A stretch of DNA of 64,000 nt from Alphaproteobacteria bacterium (GCA_022825705.1 JAJDWH010000041.1:62001-126000); one strand, 5' to 3'; shown: positions 26,750-36,673, counted from the stretch's first letter. Made by a program: numbers and translations. Notes: generated by a model from the sequence alone, not told the origin.

Positions 26750-26778
26750 TTGGCTAGGAGAGCGCAGGTACCTATAGT
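26750..26778 (+). promoter_or_regulatory. Promoter of tRNA-Val
   Basis: TTGGCT (26750-26755) and TATAGT (26773-26778) are spaced by 17 bp, with transcription expected near 26785, about 11 nt before the mature tRNA 5' end. Confidence 0.6.
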
Positions 26779-26795
26779 CGGAGCCCGTATCCGGC

Positions 26796-26870
26796 GGGCG
26801 CGTAGCTCAGCGGGAGAGCACTACGTTGACATCGTAGGGGTCGCTGGTTCAATCCCAGCCGCGCCCACCA
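26796..26870 (+). tRNA. tRNA-Val (anticodon GAC)
   Basis: The acceptor stem GGGCGCG/CGCGCCC, D arm GCTC...GAGC, anticodon stem CTACG/CGTAG with loop TTGACAT, T arm GCTGG-TTCAATC-CCAGC and encoded CCA all fold as a standard 75-nt cloverleaf. The loop places GAC as anticodon, reading GUC/GUU. The downstream 2.5 kb is accessory DNA, but I found no repeat of the tRNA 3' end there. Confidence 0.96.
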
Positions 26871-27049
26871 CCGTCTATGCCGATACCGATACACCGCACT
26901 GCGGTCTCCTGTGGAGCATCGTTCGCGCGATGCCTGCGTCCTCCTATCGCGGTCTGGAGCTCGGTGCCGGGCGAAATCGTCATGTGGCGTCGCCTCTCCC
27001 GGCTGAACGACATCGCTCTTGGTGCCAGGTTGCAGATCGACGATGCGGG

Positions 27050-27397
27050 CTATCGAGAGTCCTTGCCGAATGGTTCCTCTCGACCGCCAGCCACGTCTTG
27101 CCGAAGCAGGTCGTCCGTCGTCTCGAGTTCGTAGACCACCTCGATTGACTCGCAGCATGCTCGCATGGCTTGACGATGCGCCTGCGATTCAGCGTCCGAT
27201 TCGACGCGCTGCCGTTCCCACACATGGCGGCTAGGCCATTGGGCATACCCGATATGCTCGCCGGTGTCGGCTCGATGCAGGCGTGAACCGAGACTTCCGG
27301 CGTTGCGATAGTACCATCTGGTGACGGCGAGCCAGTGGCGGCGGAATTGGGCCTCGCGGTCGGGCTTCACGGTGAACCGGTAGATTACGCAGAACAT
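27050..27397 (-). CDS. Antibiotic biosynthesis monooxygenase (ABM)-fold protein
   Basis: A 115-residue small protein beginning MFCVIYRFTVKPDREAQFRRHW, the first strand and helix of the dimeric alpha/beta barrel (ABM/YgiN-like) fold. The middle WYYRNAGSLGSRLHRADTGEHIGYAQWPSR fits the beta strands of this group. The ATG at 27397 is preceded by AGGGAAGGA. Function unknown; members include monooxygenases and haem-degrading enzymes, but no cofactor residues can be assigned. Confidence 0.7.
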   Translation of the reverse strand: MFCVIYRFTVKPDREAQFRRHWLAVTRWYYRNAGSLGSRLHRADTGEHIGYAQWPSRHVWERQRVESDAESQAHRQAMRACCESIEVVYELETTDDLLRQDVAGGREEPFGKDSR

Positions 27398-27767
27398 GGG
27401 TTGTCCTTCCCTTTAGGACTGAACATGAATCGAACCGAAGTGTCGGCCGACGCGCGGATGATCGGATGCCAATCGGCAAGCCAACTGCCGCTTCCGCTTC
27501 GCTTCAGGGGGTCAACATCTGGTACCGGATGCTTCTCCGGGGTGAAGTGAGCCCCAGGGCTGGACAGGATCATGGCGGGGTCTTGACCGGGGTGCGGGGA
27601 ATCGGCTCCATGTCCCAGCCCGCGTCGGCAGAACGAACGCCCCGGGTCCGGCTTCACGAAACCCTCCGGCGCACGCCGACGCTCGGTGACCTGCTCCTTA
27701 GACCCTGGACCACGGATAACGAGAGAATTCTTGGTTAGGTCGTCATGGACCCACGGGGAAAGAGGCC
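27398..27767. other. Intergenic stretch before the IS remnant, no gene recognised
   Basis: Open frames of 70-90 residues occur on both strands but lack motifs, ribosome sites or family similarity. Base composition is more mixed than in the flanking core genes. I see no terminal inverted repeats that could mark the edge of the adjacent IS fragment. Confidence 0.4.
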
Positions 27768-28110
27768 ATGTTACGGTCGAAATTCGGCGAGCGTTCGGTC
27801 GTGTTCATGCTGTGCCAGGTAGAGGAAGGGACGGTCGTCGAAGACGTATGCCGGAAGGCTGGGACCTACGAGCAAACGCATTCTCATGAATTCCTGCCCT
27901 GTCGAGCGGCCGTTCCGGACGTCCAGCAGCCAGAACACCGTCCGGCACGGCTACTAGCCGTACAACCCCCGCCACGATCGGCAAGTCCCTCACAGTGTTC
28001 CGGAACGAGGCGAACTTCATCGGCGTCCGCACGGACGGCAGGACGCCCGCGATGCAGCTTGGATTGGCGAATCAGCCGCTGACCTACGAAGACAGCCTGT
28101 GGCCGGGGGA
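27768..28110 (+). pseudogene. IS3-family transposase remnants (OrfA start and OrfB end)
   Basis: Two pieces lie in order. From 27768, MLRSKFGERSVVFMLCQVEE followed by GTVVEDVCRKAG matches the N-terminal helix-turn-helix of IS3/IS407-type OrfA for about 38 residues, then similarity stops. From about 28005 the frame opened at 27995 reads NEANFIGVRTDGRTPAMQLG with ANQPLTYEDSLW, resembling the C-terminal end of an IS3-type DDE transposase (usual form: RPH..LGGRTPA...GL). The DDE core (roughly 900 bp) between them is missing, so the element is inactive. Confidence 0.55.
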
Positions 28111-28235
28111 GACGGCGCCACCGCCGCAGCGCGTGCGCCGCAAGGGAAGGCGGCTCAGCGGGCCGCGGCTCACCTGACTGGAGTCGGTTTTCGGGCTCTC
28201 TTGTTGAATGTGGCGTTTTGTTACATTATCTGGCT

Positions 28236-28586
28236 ATGACGAACCCACGGGGCGATGTTCCAGCACATGAGAAGCAAACTTGGCCACCACCCGAAGCCAC
28301 GCGACGTATCAGAACGCTGTCGCGAAATCCGGGTCCCGATGACTTCATTTACACTTCGCATGCGAAGGAGCAATTGCTCGAACGAGGACTGATCGTCAGC
28401 GATGTCCTCTATGTGTGCCAGCATGGAACGGTGCACGAACCGGCGGAACGAGCCACGAGACTTGGTCTGTTCAAGTACCAGATCGAGTGTGTAACTCCGA
28501 ACTTCGAGGGCCGTACCGTTCGAGCGGTTGTTATTCCGGACGTCCGGACGCTGACCATCAAAAATCGTCACTGTCATGTGGGTTGA
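28236..28586 (+). CDS. DUF4258 protein, probable toxin of a toxin-antitoxin pair
   Basis: A 116-residue protein (ATG 28236; a TTG at 28218 is in frame). The central TSHAKEQLLERGLIVSDV with VLYVCQHGTVHEPAE and the C-terminal KYQIECV...RAVVIPD...LTIKNRHCHVG form the DUF4258 pattern, a small RelE/MqsR-like fold. The next gene, 37 bp downstream, encodes an HTH protein, the usual partner. RNase-type toxicity is inferred. The gene lies in AT-richer DNA beside an IS3 remnant, which suggests acquisition. Confidence 0.72.
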   Translation: MTNPRGDVPAHEKQTWPPPEATRRIRTLSRNPGPDDFIYTSHAKEQLLERGLIVSDVLYVCQHGTVHEPAERATRLGLFKYQIECVTPNFEGRTVRAVVIPDVRTLTIKNRHCHVG

Positions 28587-28623
28587 TGGCACATGACACG
28601 TTCAAGAAGGGAGGGAGCGCTCA

Positions 28624-29073
28624 GTGAAGACCTACCAGTACACCGAGTGCGGGCTCAGTAACGTCTTCATCCACGATGTTGACGTTGTACAAGACGATCA
28701 AGGAGAGGAGACCTACACGATCAAGAACATCCTCGGCCTCCACAAGCTGATCGCTCACACGATCATCAGCCGCCCGCGTCAGCGGATGACAGGCGACGAG
28801 TTCCGATTCCTCAGGAGCGAAATGGGCCTGACCCAGGAGGAAGCAGGAAAGCGACTTGGTCGTGACCGCGTCACCATTAGCCGGTGGGAGCGGGGGGAAA
28901 CGACGATTGACCCTGCGGTCGAGACGGTCATGAAAGCGCTGACCAACGAAAAACTCGGTATTGACCCTCAACTGACCATCGAAGAAATGGCATCACAATC
29001 GGACTGGGCGGTGGAGGTTACTGAAATACGAATTGACGGCAGAAATCCCAGCCAGTACAGGCTTGCAGCCTGA
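28624..29073 (+). CDS. HTH (XRE/MqsA-type) antitoxin-like regulator
   Basis: The 149-residue protein starts at GTG 28624 behind AAGGGAGGGAG. The N-terminal YTECGLSNVFIHDVDVV and HDVDVVQDDQGEETYTIK region is followed by an XRE helix-turn-helix (MTGDEFRFLRSEMGLTQEEA, then GKRLGRDRVTISRWERGET) at about residues 58-95, close to MqsA/YgiT-type HTH domains. No N-terminal zinc ribbon is present. Together with the DUF4258 gene it should form a toxin-antitoxin operon, the HTH protein repressing it. Confidence 0.75.
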   Translation: MKTYQYTECGLSNVFIHDVDVVQDDQGEETYTIKNILGLHKLIAHTIISRPRQRMTGDEFRFLRSEMGLTQEEAGKRLGRDRVTISRWERGETTIDPAVETVMKALTNEKLGIDPQLTIEEMASQSDWAVEVTEIRIDGRNPSQYRLAA

Positions 29074-29443
29074 GAACGGTACCCCCCAGCGGAAGTAGCA
29101 CGACGACAGATCCAGACCCACGACGCTCCCTTCATGAGGGGCGTTGAGGGCCTACACTGCTTATGATCTACGGTATTGGCCAAGTTATGCGCCGAAATTC
29201 GCGCCATTGGCCGAGTTATCGTCCCGATGTCCCCCGCTGCCGTGGTATAAGCGCCTTGATTCGGGGTTGACGGCGCGATTTCCGGCCAGCTTATGGCGTC
29301 GGGTGCGGCCAGCAATTGGCAATACCGACAGTCATGGCGTTGGCCTCGTCCCCGCAAGGCTTCGTCTCGTGTCTTCGTTCCCGATAGCTTGGCCGGTGGG
29401 TCTCGGTCTGTCGGCTTTGGCCTCTGTTCAGTAAGGTGGAAGC
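29074..29443. other. 370-bp gap before rpe with an imperfect direct repeat
   Basis: No gene is recognised. ATTGGCCAAGTTAT (29175-29188) and ATTGGCCGAGTTAT (29206-29219) are direct repeats with 13/14 identity, 31 bp apart (start to start). A regulator site or repeat remnant is possible; it lies about 230 bp upstream of rpe. Confidence 0.4.
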
Positions 29444-30118
29444 GTGTCTGGACGACCGCGTCTTGCCCCGTCGTTGCTAGCGGCAGACTTCGCCTCGCTG
29501 GGAAGCGAGACGCGGGCCATGGAAGCTGCGGGCGCGGACCTCATTCACGTCGACGTGATGGACGGGCATTTCGTCCCGGTGCTGACCTTTGGCCCCGCGA
29601 TCGTCAAGGCGCTGCGCCCGCACACGAACCTGCCGTTCGACGTCCATCTGATGGTGGAGCCGGCGGAGCCCGCCGTGGAGGCGTTCGCCGCCGCCGGTGC
29701 CGATCTCATTACCGTCCACATCGAAGCCTGTCCGCATCTCGACCGCACGTTGCGCCGGATACGCGAACTGGGGAAGAAGGCCGGCGTGGCGCTCAATCCG
29801 GGTACCTCCGAGAGCCTGCTGGAGCCGGCGCTCGGGATCTGCGACCTGGTCCTGGTGATGACCGTGAACCCCGGCTACGGGGGCCAGACGTTCCTCACCG
29901 ACCAGCTCCGCAAGATCCGAACGCTTCGCGAACGCATCGATGCCCGATCGCTGTCCGTGGACATCAGCGTGGACGGGGGCGTCAATCCGGAGACCGCACC
30001 GCTGGCGATCGAGGCGGGAGCCGACATCCTGGTGGCCGGGGCGGCGGCGTTTCAGGGCGGCGCTGCCGAGTATCACGGGAACCTGGCCAGGCTGAGGTCC
30101 GGCGGACGCGCGCAGTGA
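29444..30118 (+). CDS. rpe: Ribulose-phosphate 3-epimerase
   Basis: Interconverts ribulose 5-phosphate and xylulose 5-phosphate in the pentose phosphate pathway. The 224-residue TIM barrel begins LAPSLLAADFASLG and contains HVDVMDGHFVP (metal-binding His and Asp), VHLMVEPAE, VMTVNPGYGGQTF and DISVDGGVN with the second catalytic Asp. The start is GTG 29444 behind AAGGTGGA. Its stop overlaps the GTG of the heparinase-like gene. Confidence 0.95.
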   Translation: MSGRPRLAPSLLAADFASLGSETRAMEAAGADLIHVDVMDGHFVPVLTFGPAIVKALRPHTNLPFDVHLMVEPAEPAVEAFAAAGADLITVHIEACPHLDRTLRRIRELGKKAGVALNPGTSESLLEPALGICDLVLVMTVNPGYGGQTFLTDQLRKIRTLRERIDARSLSVDISVDGGVNPETAPLAIEAGADILVAGAAAFQGGAAEYHGNLARLRSGGRAQ

Positions 30119-31722
30119 TCGGGAGCGGAGCCGCCCGCGACTTGCATGGCTCCGGACCTCAGTGGCGCGGTGCACTGTACGGATCGGCGCTCTGGAGACT
30201 GTGGCTGCGCCGGGGCGGCACTGAGACGATCGTCCGTCACGTGGCGGATGCGGTACCCGGGGACGCCAAGCTGGGCGACGCCTTGTTCACCGGGAGCTAC
30301 TCGTTTCAGGGTGAGACGCTCATCTCCCGGAGCCAGCCGGTCTGGGAACCGGAAGGGCACAGTGCCGCTTGGCTTGAAGACCTGCACGGCTTCCTGTGGA
30401 TTCGCGAATTGCGCGCCGCCGGCGACGAGCTTGCAGCCCTGCACGCTCGCAAGCTGATCGAGTCGTGGCTCGAGGCCTACGCGGAGTGGCATCCAAGTTT
30501 CTGGCGCCTCGACATCCTGAGCAATCGCGTGTCGGCCTGGATGCTGCATGCGGATTTCCTGCTGCGACGGGCGGACGATGACTTTCGCCGACGTTTTGAA
30601 ACAGCACTGACGGCACAGGTTCGTCACCTGGCGCATGGTGCCCGCCCCTCGCGTCTCCCGTCCCGACCCATGGCCGCCGCGCGCGGGCTCCTGCTGTCGT
30701 CCCTGCTGCTGAGCGGCGGCGCCAAGCGCCTGCGACAGGCGCAGTCCCTCCTGCCGCAGGCGCTCAAGACGGCGCCGGGCTACGATCCAGCGGTCTCTCC
30801 CGTACCGTCCGAGTGCGTGGGATTGCTCGAGCAGCTGATCACGCTGCGCGGAGTCCTGATCGAATGCGGCGACGAGCCGACGGCGGCGACGCTCGCTCCG
30901 GCGCTGCGCGAGACGACGTCCTGTCTCAGCACCTGCCTGCTGGGAGACCACCAGCTTGGGCGGTTCCACGGCGGCGTGGCCGGCGAGGCCAGGGAGATTC
31001 GCCGGCTGGTGAACGTCGGCCGGGACGCCGGACCCGGTTCGGTCGACGCGACCGGTTACCGGCGGATGTCGGTCGGCGGCACCACGGTGCTCGCGGACTT
31101 CGGCCTTCCCCCGACCGACGGGAGCAGCGCGCCGCTCTCCTTCGAAATGAGCGACGCCGATCTGCGCATGATCGTCAACTGCGGTCCGGTCCGGACGCTC
31201 GCCTCCGTGACGGGTACCACGCTGGCCGACAATGCCGCGCATTCCACGCTGTCGGTCGACGGCAGCGATGCGCGGCTACGGTCCGATCGGCGCAACCCGA
31301 TGGTGACGGCGGAACGTCGGCCGCGGGACGACGGCGAAGAGGTGACCGGCATGCATCGGGGGTACGAAGCGCGCTACGGGATCGTCCACGTGCGCCGGCT
31401 GGTACTCACCCGCGACGGCCGGACGCTGACCGGCACGGATACGCTGACGGGGCGCCGCGAGCACCCGTTCGCGATCCGGTTTCACCTGCATCCGAAGGTG
31501 CACCCGATCGGCGGCGAGGATTCACATTCGATCTTGCTCAGCCGGAGCGGGCGCGAGTGGGAGTTCCGGTTCGAGGGCGAAGCGGCGTTGTCGATCGAGC
31601 CGTCGGTGTACGTGGACAACGGCGGGGACGTCGCGGACACTTGGCAGGTGGTGCTCTCCGGTCGTTACCGCAGCCCGGCCAGCGCGGTCACTTGGCAGTT
31701 GCTCCGCTCGGACAGCAAGTGA
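30115..31722 (+). CDS. Heparinase II/III family protein
   Basis: A 535-residue protein with an N-terminal alpha-helical toroid region (about 80-300, containing WLEDLHGFLWIRELRA, WHPSFWRLDILSNR) and a C-terminal beta-sandwich (about 330-530; RLVNVGRDAGPGSVDATGYR, MHRGYEARYGIVHVRRL). That order is the heparinase II/III-like polysaccharide lyase layout. No signal peptide is obvious. GTG 30115 overlaps the rpe stop. The rpe-heparinase-purH neighbourhood recurs in Alphaproteobacteria; the polymer substrate is unknown and the enzyme may act on cell-wall or capsule material. Confidence 0.82.
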   Translation: MIGSGAARDLHGSGPQWRGALYGSALWRLWLRRGGTETIVRHVADAVPGDAKLGDALFTGSYSFQGETLISRSQPVWEPEGHSAAWLEDLHGFLWIRELRAAGDELAALHARKLIESWLEAYAEWHPSFWRLDILSNRVSAWMLHADFLLRRADDDFRRRFETALTAQVRHLAHGARPSRLPSRPMAAARGLLLSSLLLSGGAKRLRQAQSLLPQALKTAPGYDPAVSPVPSECVGLLEQLITLRGVLIECGDEPTAATLAPALRETTSCLSTCLLGDHQLGRFHGGVAGEAREIRRLVNVGRDAGPGSVDATGYRRMSVGGTTVLADFGLPPTDGSSAPLSFEMSDADLRMIVNCGPVRTLASVTGTTLADNAAHSTLSVDGSDARLRSDRRNPMVTAERRPRDDGEEVTGMHRGYEARYGIVHVRRLVLTRDGRTLTGTDTLTGRREHPFAIRFHLHPKVHPIGGEDSHSILLSRSGREWEFRFEGEAALSIEPSVYVDNGGDVADTWQVVLSGRYRSPASAVTWQLLRSDSK

Positions 31723-31740
31723 GCAGGCGGCGTGAACGTG

Positions 31741-32715
31741 TCAGGTGCGGATGACGCAGCCGGCGAGCGACAGGCCGACGCCGAACCCCATGACCAGCAC
31801 GGTCATGCCGGCCTGCAGGCGACCCTGCTCCTGCGCCTGGCGCAGCGCGATGGGGATCGTCGCGGAGACGGTATTGCCGACGCCGTCAAGGTTCTGGAAC
31901 CATTTCTCCGGGACCACACCCAGCTGTTCACGGAGGCGGTCGAGCACCACGGCGCTCGCCTGATGAAAGACGAACAGGTCGATATCGTCCTGGACCAGAT
32001 CGGCGCGCTCGAGCAACTCCCGGACGGCATCGGGTACGACGCGGAGGGTGAAGGCGAGCACCTTCGGACCATCCATGAACAGCACCGGCCCGTCGACGTC
32101 GGCAACCCCGTTATTCGGCGTGAGCGTGAGATAGGGTGCGCCGGATCCCTCGGTGGTGAACACGAACGGCCCGATCGTTCCGGGTCCGTCTCGTTCCACG
32201 ACGCAGGCCGCTGCTCCGTCGCCGAAGATCGGCCGCGACGTGCGGTCGTAGCGTGAGATGTAGCGGCTGTAATGGTCCGTGCAGATCAGCAGGATGCGGG
32301 CAGGGTGGGCATTGGCGATCAGCGATGCTGCCACCGACAGTCCGTACACGAAGCCGGAACATCCCTGAATCAGATCGAAGGCGAGGAGGGTGCTGGGCAG
32401 TCCGAGCCGTTCCTGCAGGAGGCAGGCCGTGGTCGGCAGGGTCGACTCCGGAGACTGTGTAACATGGATCAGGCCGTCCAGGGACGCGGGATCAACCCGC
32501 TCGAGCAGCTGGCGCGCGGCGTCCTCGGCGAGCACGGTCGCGTTTTCCTCCGGCGACGCCACGCGCCGGGTGCTGACGCCTGTCTTGGCGTGCAAGCGCT
32601 CGATTCGCCAGTGAGGGTTCAGCGCGCCGAGTTCTTCGAGGGTCTCGGTCCGGGAACCCAGCCGGTACTCAATATCTGCGATCTGCAAGTTCGCGTCCGG
32701 TGGCAGTCCTGTCAC
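31741..32715 (-). CDS. 3-oxoacyl-ACP synthase III family protein (FabH-like)
   Basis: A 324-residue thiolase-fold condensing enzyme. The catalytic triad is visible: Cys in DLIQGCSGFVYGL, His in FVFHQAS and Asn in GVGNTVSATIPIAL. The N-terminal adenine-binding part reads RIERLHAKTGVSTRRVA. It starts at GTG 32715. It is not next to plsX or acp genes, so it is more likely a specialised KAS III (for example acyl-CoA priming of a secondary product or lipid) than housekeeping FabH. Divergent from cysQ. Confidence 0.85.
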   Translation of the reverse strand: MTGLPPDANLQIADIEYRLGSRTETLEELGALNPHWRIERLHAKTGVSTRRVASPEENATVLAEDAARQLLERVDPASLDGLIHVTQSPESTLPTTACLLQERLGLPSTLLAFDLIQGCSGFVYGLSVAASLIANAHPARILLICTDHYSRYISRYDRTSRPIFGDGAAACVVERDGPGTIGPFVFTTEGSGAPYLTLTPNNGVADVDGPVLFMDGPKVLAFTLRVVPDAVRELLERADLVQDDIDLFVFHQASAVVLDRLREQLGVVPEKWFQNLDGVGNTVSATIPIALRQAQEQGRLQAGMTVLVMGFGVGLSLAGCVIRT

Positions 32716-32780
32716 CGACCAACCTATCGGGGGCTCGCGATTCCGTCAAAATCGACTCCAACTTCGCGAGGGCTGGAGCC

Positions 32781-33599
32781 ATGGCGTTGACCCTGCCGGA
32801 CGACGGGGGCATCGGCGAGATCGAGCGGGCGATGCGCGCGGCCGGACAGGCGATCCTGGCGGTCCGTGCGGCCGGCGCGGCCGAGCCCGAGTTCAAGTCC
32901 GACGGATCCCCTGTGACCGAGGCGGATCGCCGGGCCGACGCCATTCTGGTGCCCGCGCTGCAGGCCCTCGACCCGGACACCCCGGTGGTGAGCGAGGAGC
33001 GCCAGCGCCCGGCAGGCCTCGACGGCGCTGCGCGTCACTGGCTGATCGACCCCCTTGATGGAACCCGGAGCTTCCTCGCGGGCGGCAACGATTTCACGAT
33101 TAACGTCGGGCTGGTGATCGGCGGCGAACCGGTGTTCGGCAGCATGCTGGACCCCGTCGGCGGCCGGTTCTACTGGGGCGGCGTCAACGTGGCGGCGCGC
33201 GCCGCCGATGCGGATGGCAACCGCACCACGCTGCGGGTGCGCCCCTGCCCGGCCGACGGACCCACGGTTCTGACGAGTCGCTGGCACGAGGCCGCGTTCG
33301 AGCGCAGCATGGGGCGAATCGAGGGGGGACGGCGTGAATCGATGAGCAGTGCGCTGAAATTCTGCCGCGTGGCCGAGGGGACCGCCGACCTGTATCCCCG
33401 GCCCGGCCGCACCATGGAGTGGGACACGGCAGCGGGCCACGCCATCGTGGTGGCCGCCGGCGGGTCCGTCTCGCAGCTGGCCGGCGGGCAGCTCCGCTAC
33501 GGCAAGCCATCCAGGGAGAATCCTGCGTTTCTGGTTGAGGGTTCTCCGGAATGGCGCCGGTTTCTCCGTCCCCGCGACCGCTCGGCGGCCGCTTCATGA
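32781..33599 (+). CDS. cysQ: 3'(2'),5'-bisphosphate nucleotidase (inositol monophosphatase family)
   Basis: Recycles adenosine 3',5'-bisphosphate made in sulfate assimilation. The 272-residue protein has the metal-dependent phosphatase motifs: [18 protein letters not shown] (metal-binding Glu), [13 protein letters not shown] and [19 protein letters not shown] 32781 follows GGCTGGAGCC; the longer frame from 32700 lacks similarity. The stop overlaps purH (ATGA). CysQ and inositol-1-phosphatase are similar; the spacing and TRSF motif favour CysQ. Confidence 0.88.
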   Translation: MALTLPDDGGIGEIERAMRAAGQAILAVRAAGAAEPEFKSDGSPVTEADRRADAILVPALQALDPDTPVVSEERQRPAGLDGAARHWLIDPLDGTRSFLAGGNDFTINVGLVIGGEPVFGSMLDPVGGRFYWGGVNVAARAADADGNRTTLRVRPCPADGPTVLTSRWHEAAFERSMGRIEGGRRESMSSALKFCRVAEGTADLYPRPGRTMEWDTAAGHAIVVAAGGSVSQLAGGQLRYGKPSRENPAFLVEGSPEWRRFLRPRDRSAAAS

Positions 33600-35197
33600 G
33601 CGCCCTGGACCCCGGCACCGTACCGGTGCGCCGCGCGCTGCTCTCAGTATCCGACAAGACCGGCTTGGTGGAATTCGGCCAGGCGCTGGTGGCGGCCGGT
33701 GCCGAGATCCTGTCGACCGGCGGGACGGCGGCGGCGCTCCGCGACGCCGGGGTTCGGGTTACCGAGGTCGCCGACCACACGGGATTCCCGGAGATCCTGG
33801 ACGGCCGGGTCAAGACGCTGCACCCCGTCATCCACGGCGGCCTGCTGGGCCGCCGCGACTCGAGGGACCACCTGGAGGCGATGGCCGCGTGTCAGATCAG
33901 TCCGATCGACCTGCTGGTGGTCAGCCTCTATCCGTTCGAGGCCAAGGTGCGCGACGGCGCCGCCCCGGCGGATTGCATTGAGAACATCGATATCGGCGGG
34001 CCGGCGATGATTCGATCGGCCGCCAAGAACCACGATTCCGTCACGGTCCTGGTGGATCCCGCCGACTATCGCGGGGTGGCCGCGCAGATCGCCGAGACCG
34101 GGGGCATCAGCGCTGGGGCCCGCCGATGGCTGGCGGCCAAGGCGTTTGCCCGCACGGCCGCGTACGATTCGATGGTGGCGGAATGGCTGGCCCGGCACGC
34201 GGGCACCGAGGTCGGCACCTTTCCCTGGTACAGCGTTGGCGGGCCGCGCCGGAGCACGCTCCGGTACGGCGAGAACCCGCACCAGCACGGCGCCTTGTTC
34301 GCGACGGGAACGGCGGAGCCCGGCGTGGCGCAGGCGCGCCAGTTGCAGGGCAAGGAGCTGTCCTTCAACAATCTGAACGACGCCGACGCGGCCTTTCGGC
34401 TGGTCGCCGAGTTTGCCGATCCGGCGGTCGCCATCATCAAGCACGCCAACCCATCGGGGGTGGCCATGGCGGCAGTGACGGCCGACGCCTTCCGGTTGGC
34501 GCTGCGGTGTGATCCGGTGTCCGCGTTCGGCGGCATCGTCGCGCTCAATCGGCGGCTGGACACCGAGACGGCTCGCGCCATCGCGACGCTGTTTGTCGAA
34601 GTGGTGGTGGCGCCCGAGGTTTCGGCCTCGGCTCGAGCCGTGTTCGAAGCGGCCGGAAGGACCAGCCTTCGTCTGCTCGAGACCGGCGGGATGCCGGATC
34701 CCGCCAGCCCGACGCCGGACGTGCGCACCATCGCCGGCGGTCTGCTGGTGCAGGATCGTGACAGCGGACGGGTCGGCGAAGCCGATCTGGAGGTGGTGAC
34801 GGAGCGGGAACCGACGGCAACGGAGAAGCGTGATCTGTTGTTTGCGTTCACGGTCTGCAAGCACGTGAAGTCGAACGCGATCGTCTACGCCAAACACGGT
34901 GCGACGGTCGGTGTGGGAGCGGGCCAGATGAGCCGTGTGGACTCCGCGCGGGTCGCGGCCGGCAAGGCGGCGGAGGCGGCTCAGGCAGCGGGCCTCGGCG
35001 CATCCCTAGCGAACGGGTCTGTCGTCGCGTCAGACGCCTTCTTCCCGTTTCCGGACGGACTGCTGGCGGCCGTCGAGGCGGGTGCCACCGCAGTCATTCA
35101 GCCGGGCGGGTCGGTTCGGGACAAGGAAGTCATCCGCGCGGCCAACGAACGTGGCGTCGCCATGGTGTTTACGGGGATGCGGCACTTCCGGCACTGA
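33596..35197 (+). CDS. purH: Bifunctional AICAR formyltransferase/IMP cyclohydrolase
   Basis: Catalyses the last two steps of IMP synthesis. The 533-residue protein has the IMP cyclohydrolase domain first ([62 protein letters not shown]) and the transformylase next ([61 protein letters not shown]). ATG 33596 overlaps the cysQ stop. Length and motif order are standard. Confidence 0.97.
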   Translation: MSALDPGTVPVRRALLSVSDKTGLVEFGQALVAAGAEILSTGGTAAALRDAGVRVTEVADHTGFPEILDGRVKTLHPVIHGGLLGRRDSRDHLEAMAACQISPIDLLVVSLYPFEAKVRDGAAPADCIENIDIGGPAMIRSAAKNHDSVTVLVDPADYRGVAAQIAETGGISAGARRWLAAKAFARTAAYDSMVAEWLARHAGTEVGTFPWYSVGGPRRSTLRYGENPHQHGALFATGTAEPGVAQARQLQGKELSFNNLNDADAAFRLVAEFADPAVAIIKHANPSGVAMAAVTADAFRLALRCDPVSAFGGIVALNRRLDTETARAIATLFVEVVVAPEVSASARAVFEAAGRTSLRLLETGGMPDPASPTPDVRTIAGGLLVQDRDSGRVGEADLEVVTEREPTATEKRDLLFAFTVCKHVKSNAIVYAKHGATVGVGAGQMSRVDSARVAAGKAAEAAQAAGLGASLANGSVVASDAFFPFPDGLLAAVEAGATAVIQPGGSVRDKEVIRAANERGVAMVFTGMRHFRH

Positions 35198-35206
35198 GGC
35201 GCGGCG

Positions 35207-36559
35207 TCAGGCGGCAAGCGCCTCCTCGATGGCCGCCGCGACGCGCAGCAGGGCGCGGTTCTGATCGGCCGGCCGGGCCACCATGAAGCCGACCGGCAGC
35301 GAGTCGGTCACCGGCAGCGTCACGGCGGCGAGGCTGAGCACGTTGCCCAGTCGAGTGTTCCGCAGGGCGAGGGCATTCGCGCGGGCGTAGGCGTCGCGAT
35401 CGGCGGTGACCTTGGCGATCGGCGGCGGCAGGATGGGCAGCGTTGGATGGACCAGCGCGTCCCAGCCGGCAAGGCGTCCAGCCAGCGCCCCGGCCAGCCT
35501 CGCCGAGGCATCGCGCACGGTGAGAAAATCCACTCCGGACATGGCCCGGCCTTCGGCCATGCGCGCAAGCACGTCCGGATCGATTTGTGCTTCGCGGCCG
35601 TCGATCAGATGGCGGCAGGTTACGTAGCCCTCGGCTGTCACGATGCCGCCGTGACGCTGCAGCAGGTCGTGAATCTCGGTGAATTCCGGGATCTCCGCCT
35701 TGACAACGGTCGCTCCGGATCGTCGCAAGGCCTCGAGTACCGCCGGCATCGCTTCGACCACCTCGGCATCCGCCTCGTCATGCACGAGATTGCTGGCTGC
35801 CAGGAGGCGCAGGCCCTCGGTACGGGCGCCCGCCAGATCGACCGGGCTGTCATTGGCGAGGATCGCGAACATCTGTGCGGCGTCGGCGACCGAACGGCAC
35901 AGCGGCCCGACCGTGTCGAGTGTCGAGGACAGCGGCAGGACGCCGTCCCGTGGCACGGCGCCAATCCCGGTCTTAAAGCCGACCAGGCGGTTCCAGGCGG
36001 CGGGGATCCTGACCGAACCGCCCGTGTCGCTGCCGATCCCGATGGGTACGTGCCCGCCGGCCACCGAGACGGCGGCGCCGGCCGAGGAGCCGCCGGGAAC
36101 CCGCGGGACATCAGTCATCGCAGCGTTGGCCGGCGTGCCAAAGTGCGGATTCGTGCCGATGCCGCCAAGCGCGAACTCGACGGTCAGCGTTTTGCCGATA
36201 CAGACGAGACCCGCCTCTCGGCCGCGGCGGACGACTTCCGCGTCAAGCGCCGGCGTCCGACCCGCCAGCTGCGGGGAGCCGCCCTCCGTGAGCACGCCGG
36301 CCGTGTCGAAGAGGTCCTTCCACGAGATCGGCACGCCGTCCAGCGGGCTCCGCCGGAGGCCGGCGGCGGCGCGGTCCGCGGCAGCAGCCGCCTCGGCGCG
36401 CGCACGGTCCGGCGTGAGCCGGACGAAGCCGGCGGATTCGAGGCCGGCTTCTTCAATCCCGGCAAAGCATGATTCCGCCAGATCGACCGGGCTGACCTCT
36501 CCCGTCTCGATTGCGCGCCCCAGGGCAAGCGCGGTCGGCTGGCGTGCGTCGTCGGTCAT
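35207..36559 (-). CDS. Amidase signature family protein
   Basis: A 450-residue amidase. The Ser-cisSer-Lys triad is seen as Lys in ISWKDLFDT, then [14 protein letters not shown] and [15 protein letters not shown]. Absence of the GatA-specific context and of gatB/C nearby means it is probably a catabolic amidase or hydrolase of unknown substrate. Start ATG 36559. It is convergent with purH and divergent from the ubiH gene. Confidence 0.85.
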   Translation of the reverse strand: MTDDARQPTALALGRAIETGEVSPVDLAESCFAGIEEAGLESAGFVRLTPDRARAEAAAAADRAAAGLRRSPLDGVPISWKDLFDTAGVLTEGGSPQLAGRTPALDAEVVRRGREAGLVCIGKTLTVEFALGGIGTNPHFGTPANAAMTDVPRVPGGSSAGAAVSVAGGHVPIGIGSDTGGSVRIPAAWNRLVGFKTGIGAVPRDGVLPLSSTLDTVGPLCRSVADAAQMFAILANDSPVDLAGARTEGLRLLAASNLVHDEADAEVVEAMPAVLEALRRSGATVVKAEIPEFTEIHDLLQRHGGIVTAEGYVTCRHLIDGREAQIDPDVLARMAEGRAMSGVDFLTVRDASARLAGALAGRLAGWDALVHPTLPILPPPIAKVTADRDAYARANALALRNTRLGNVLSLAAVTLPVTDSLPVGFMVARPADQNRALLRVAAAIEEALAA

Positions 36560-36673
36560 GGCTGGAACGAGGATAGTGATTGGCGACGCGTGCGGCAGCC
36601 GGTGACATCTTCGGTTTCCGGTCGGCTGCCGTATGCTCCCCGAGAGGTGGCGGCGGAGGAGTCCTCAGAGCAT

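Noticed and set aside
26796..29443. Integration of the 27-29 kb accessory region at tRNA-Val
   Set aside because: No repeat of the tRNA-Val 3' end was found on the far side and there is no integrase.
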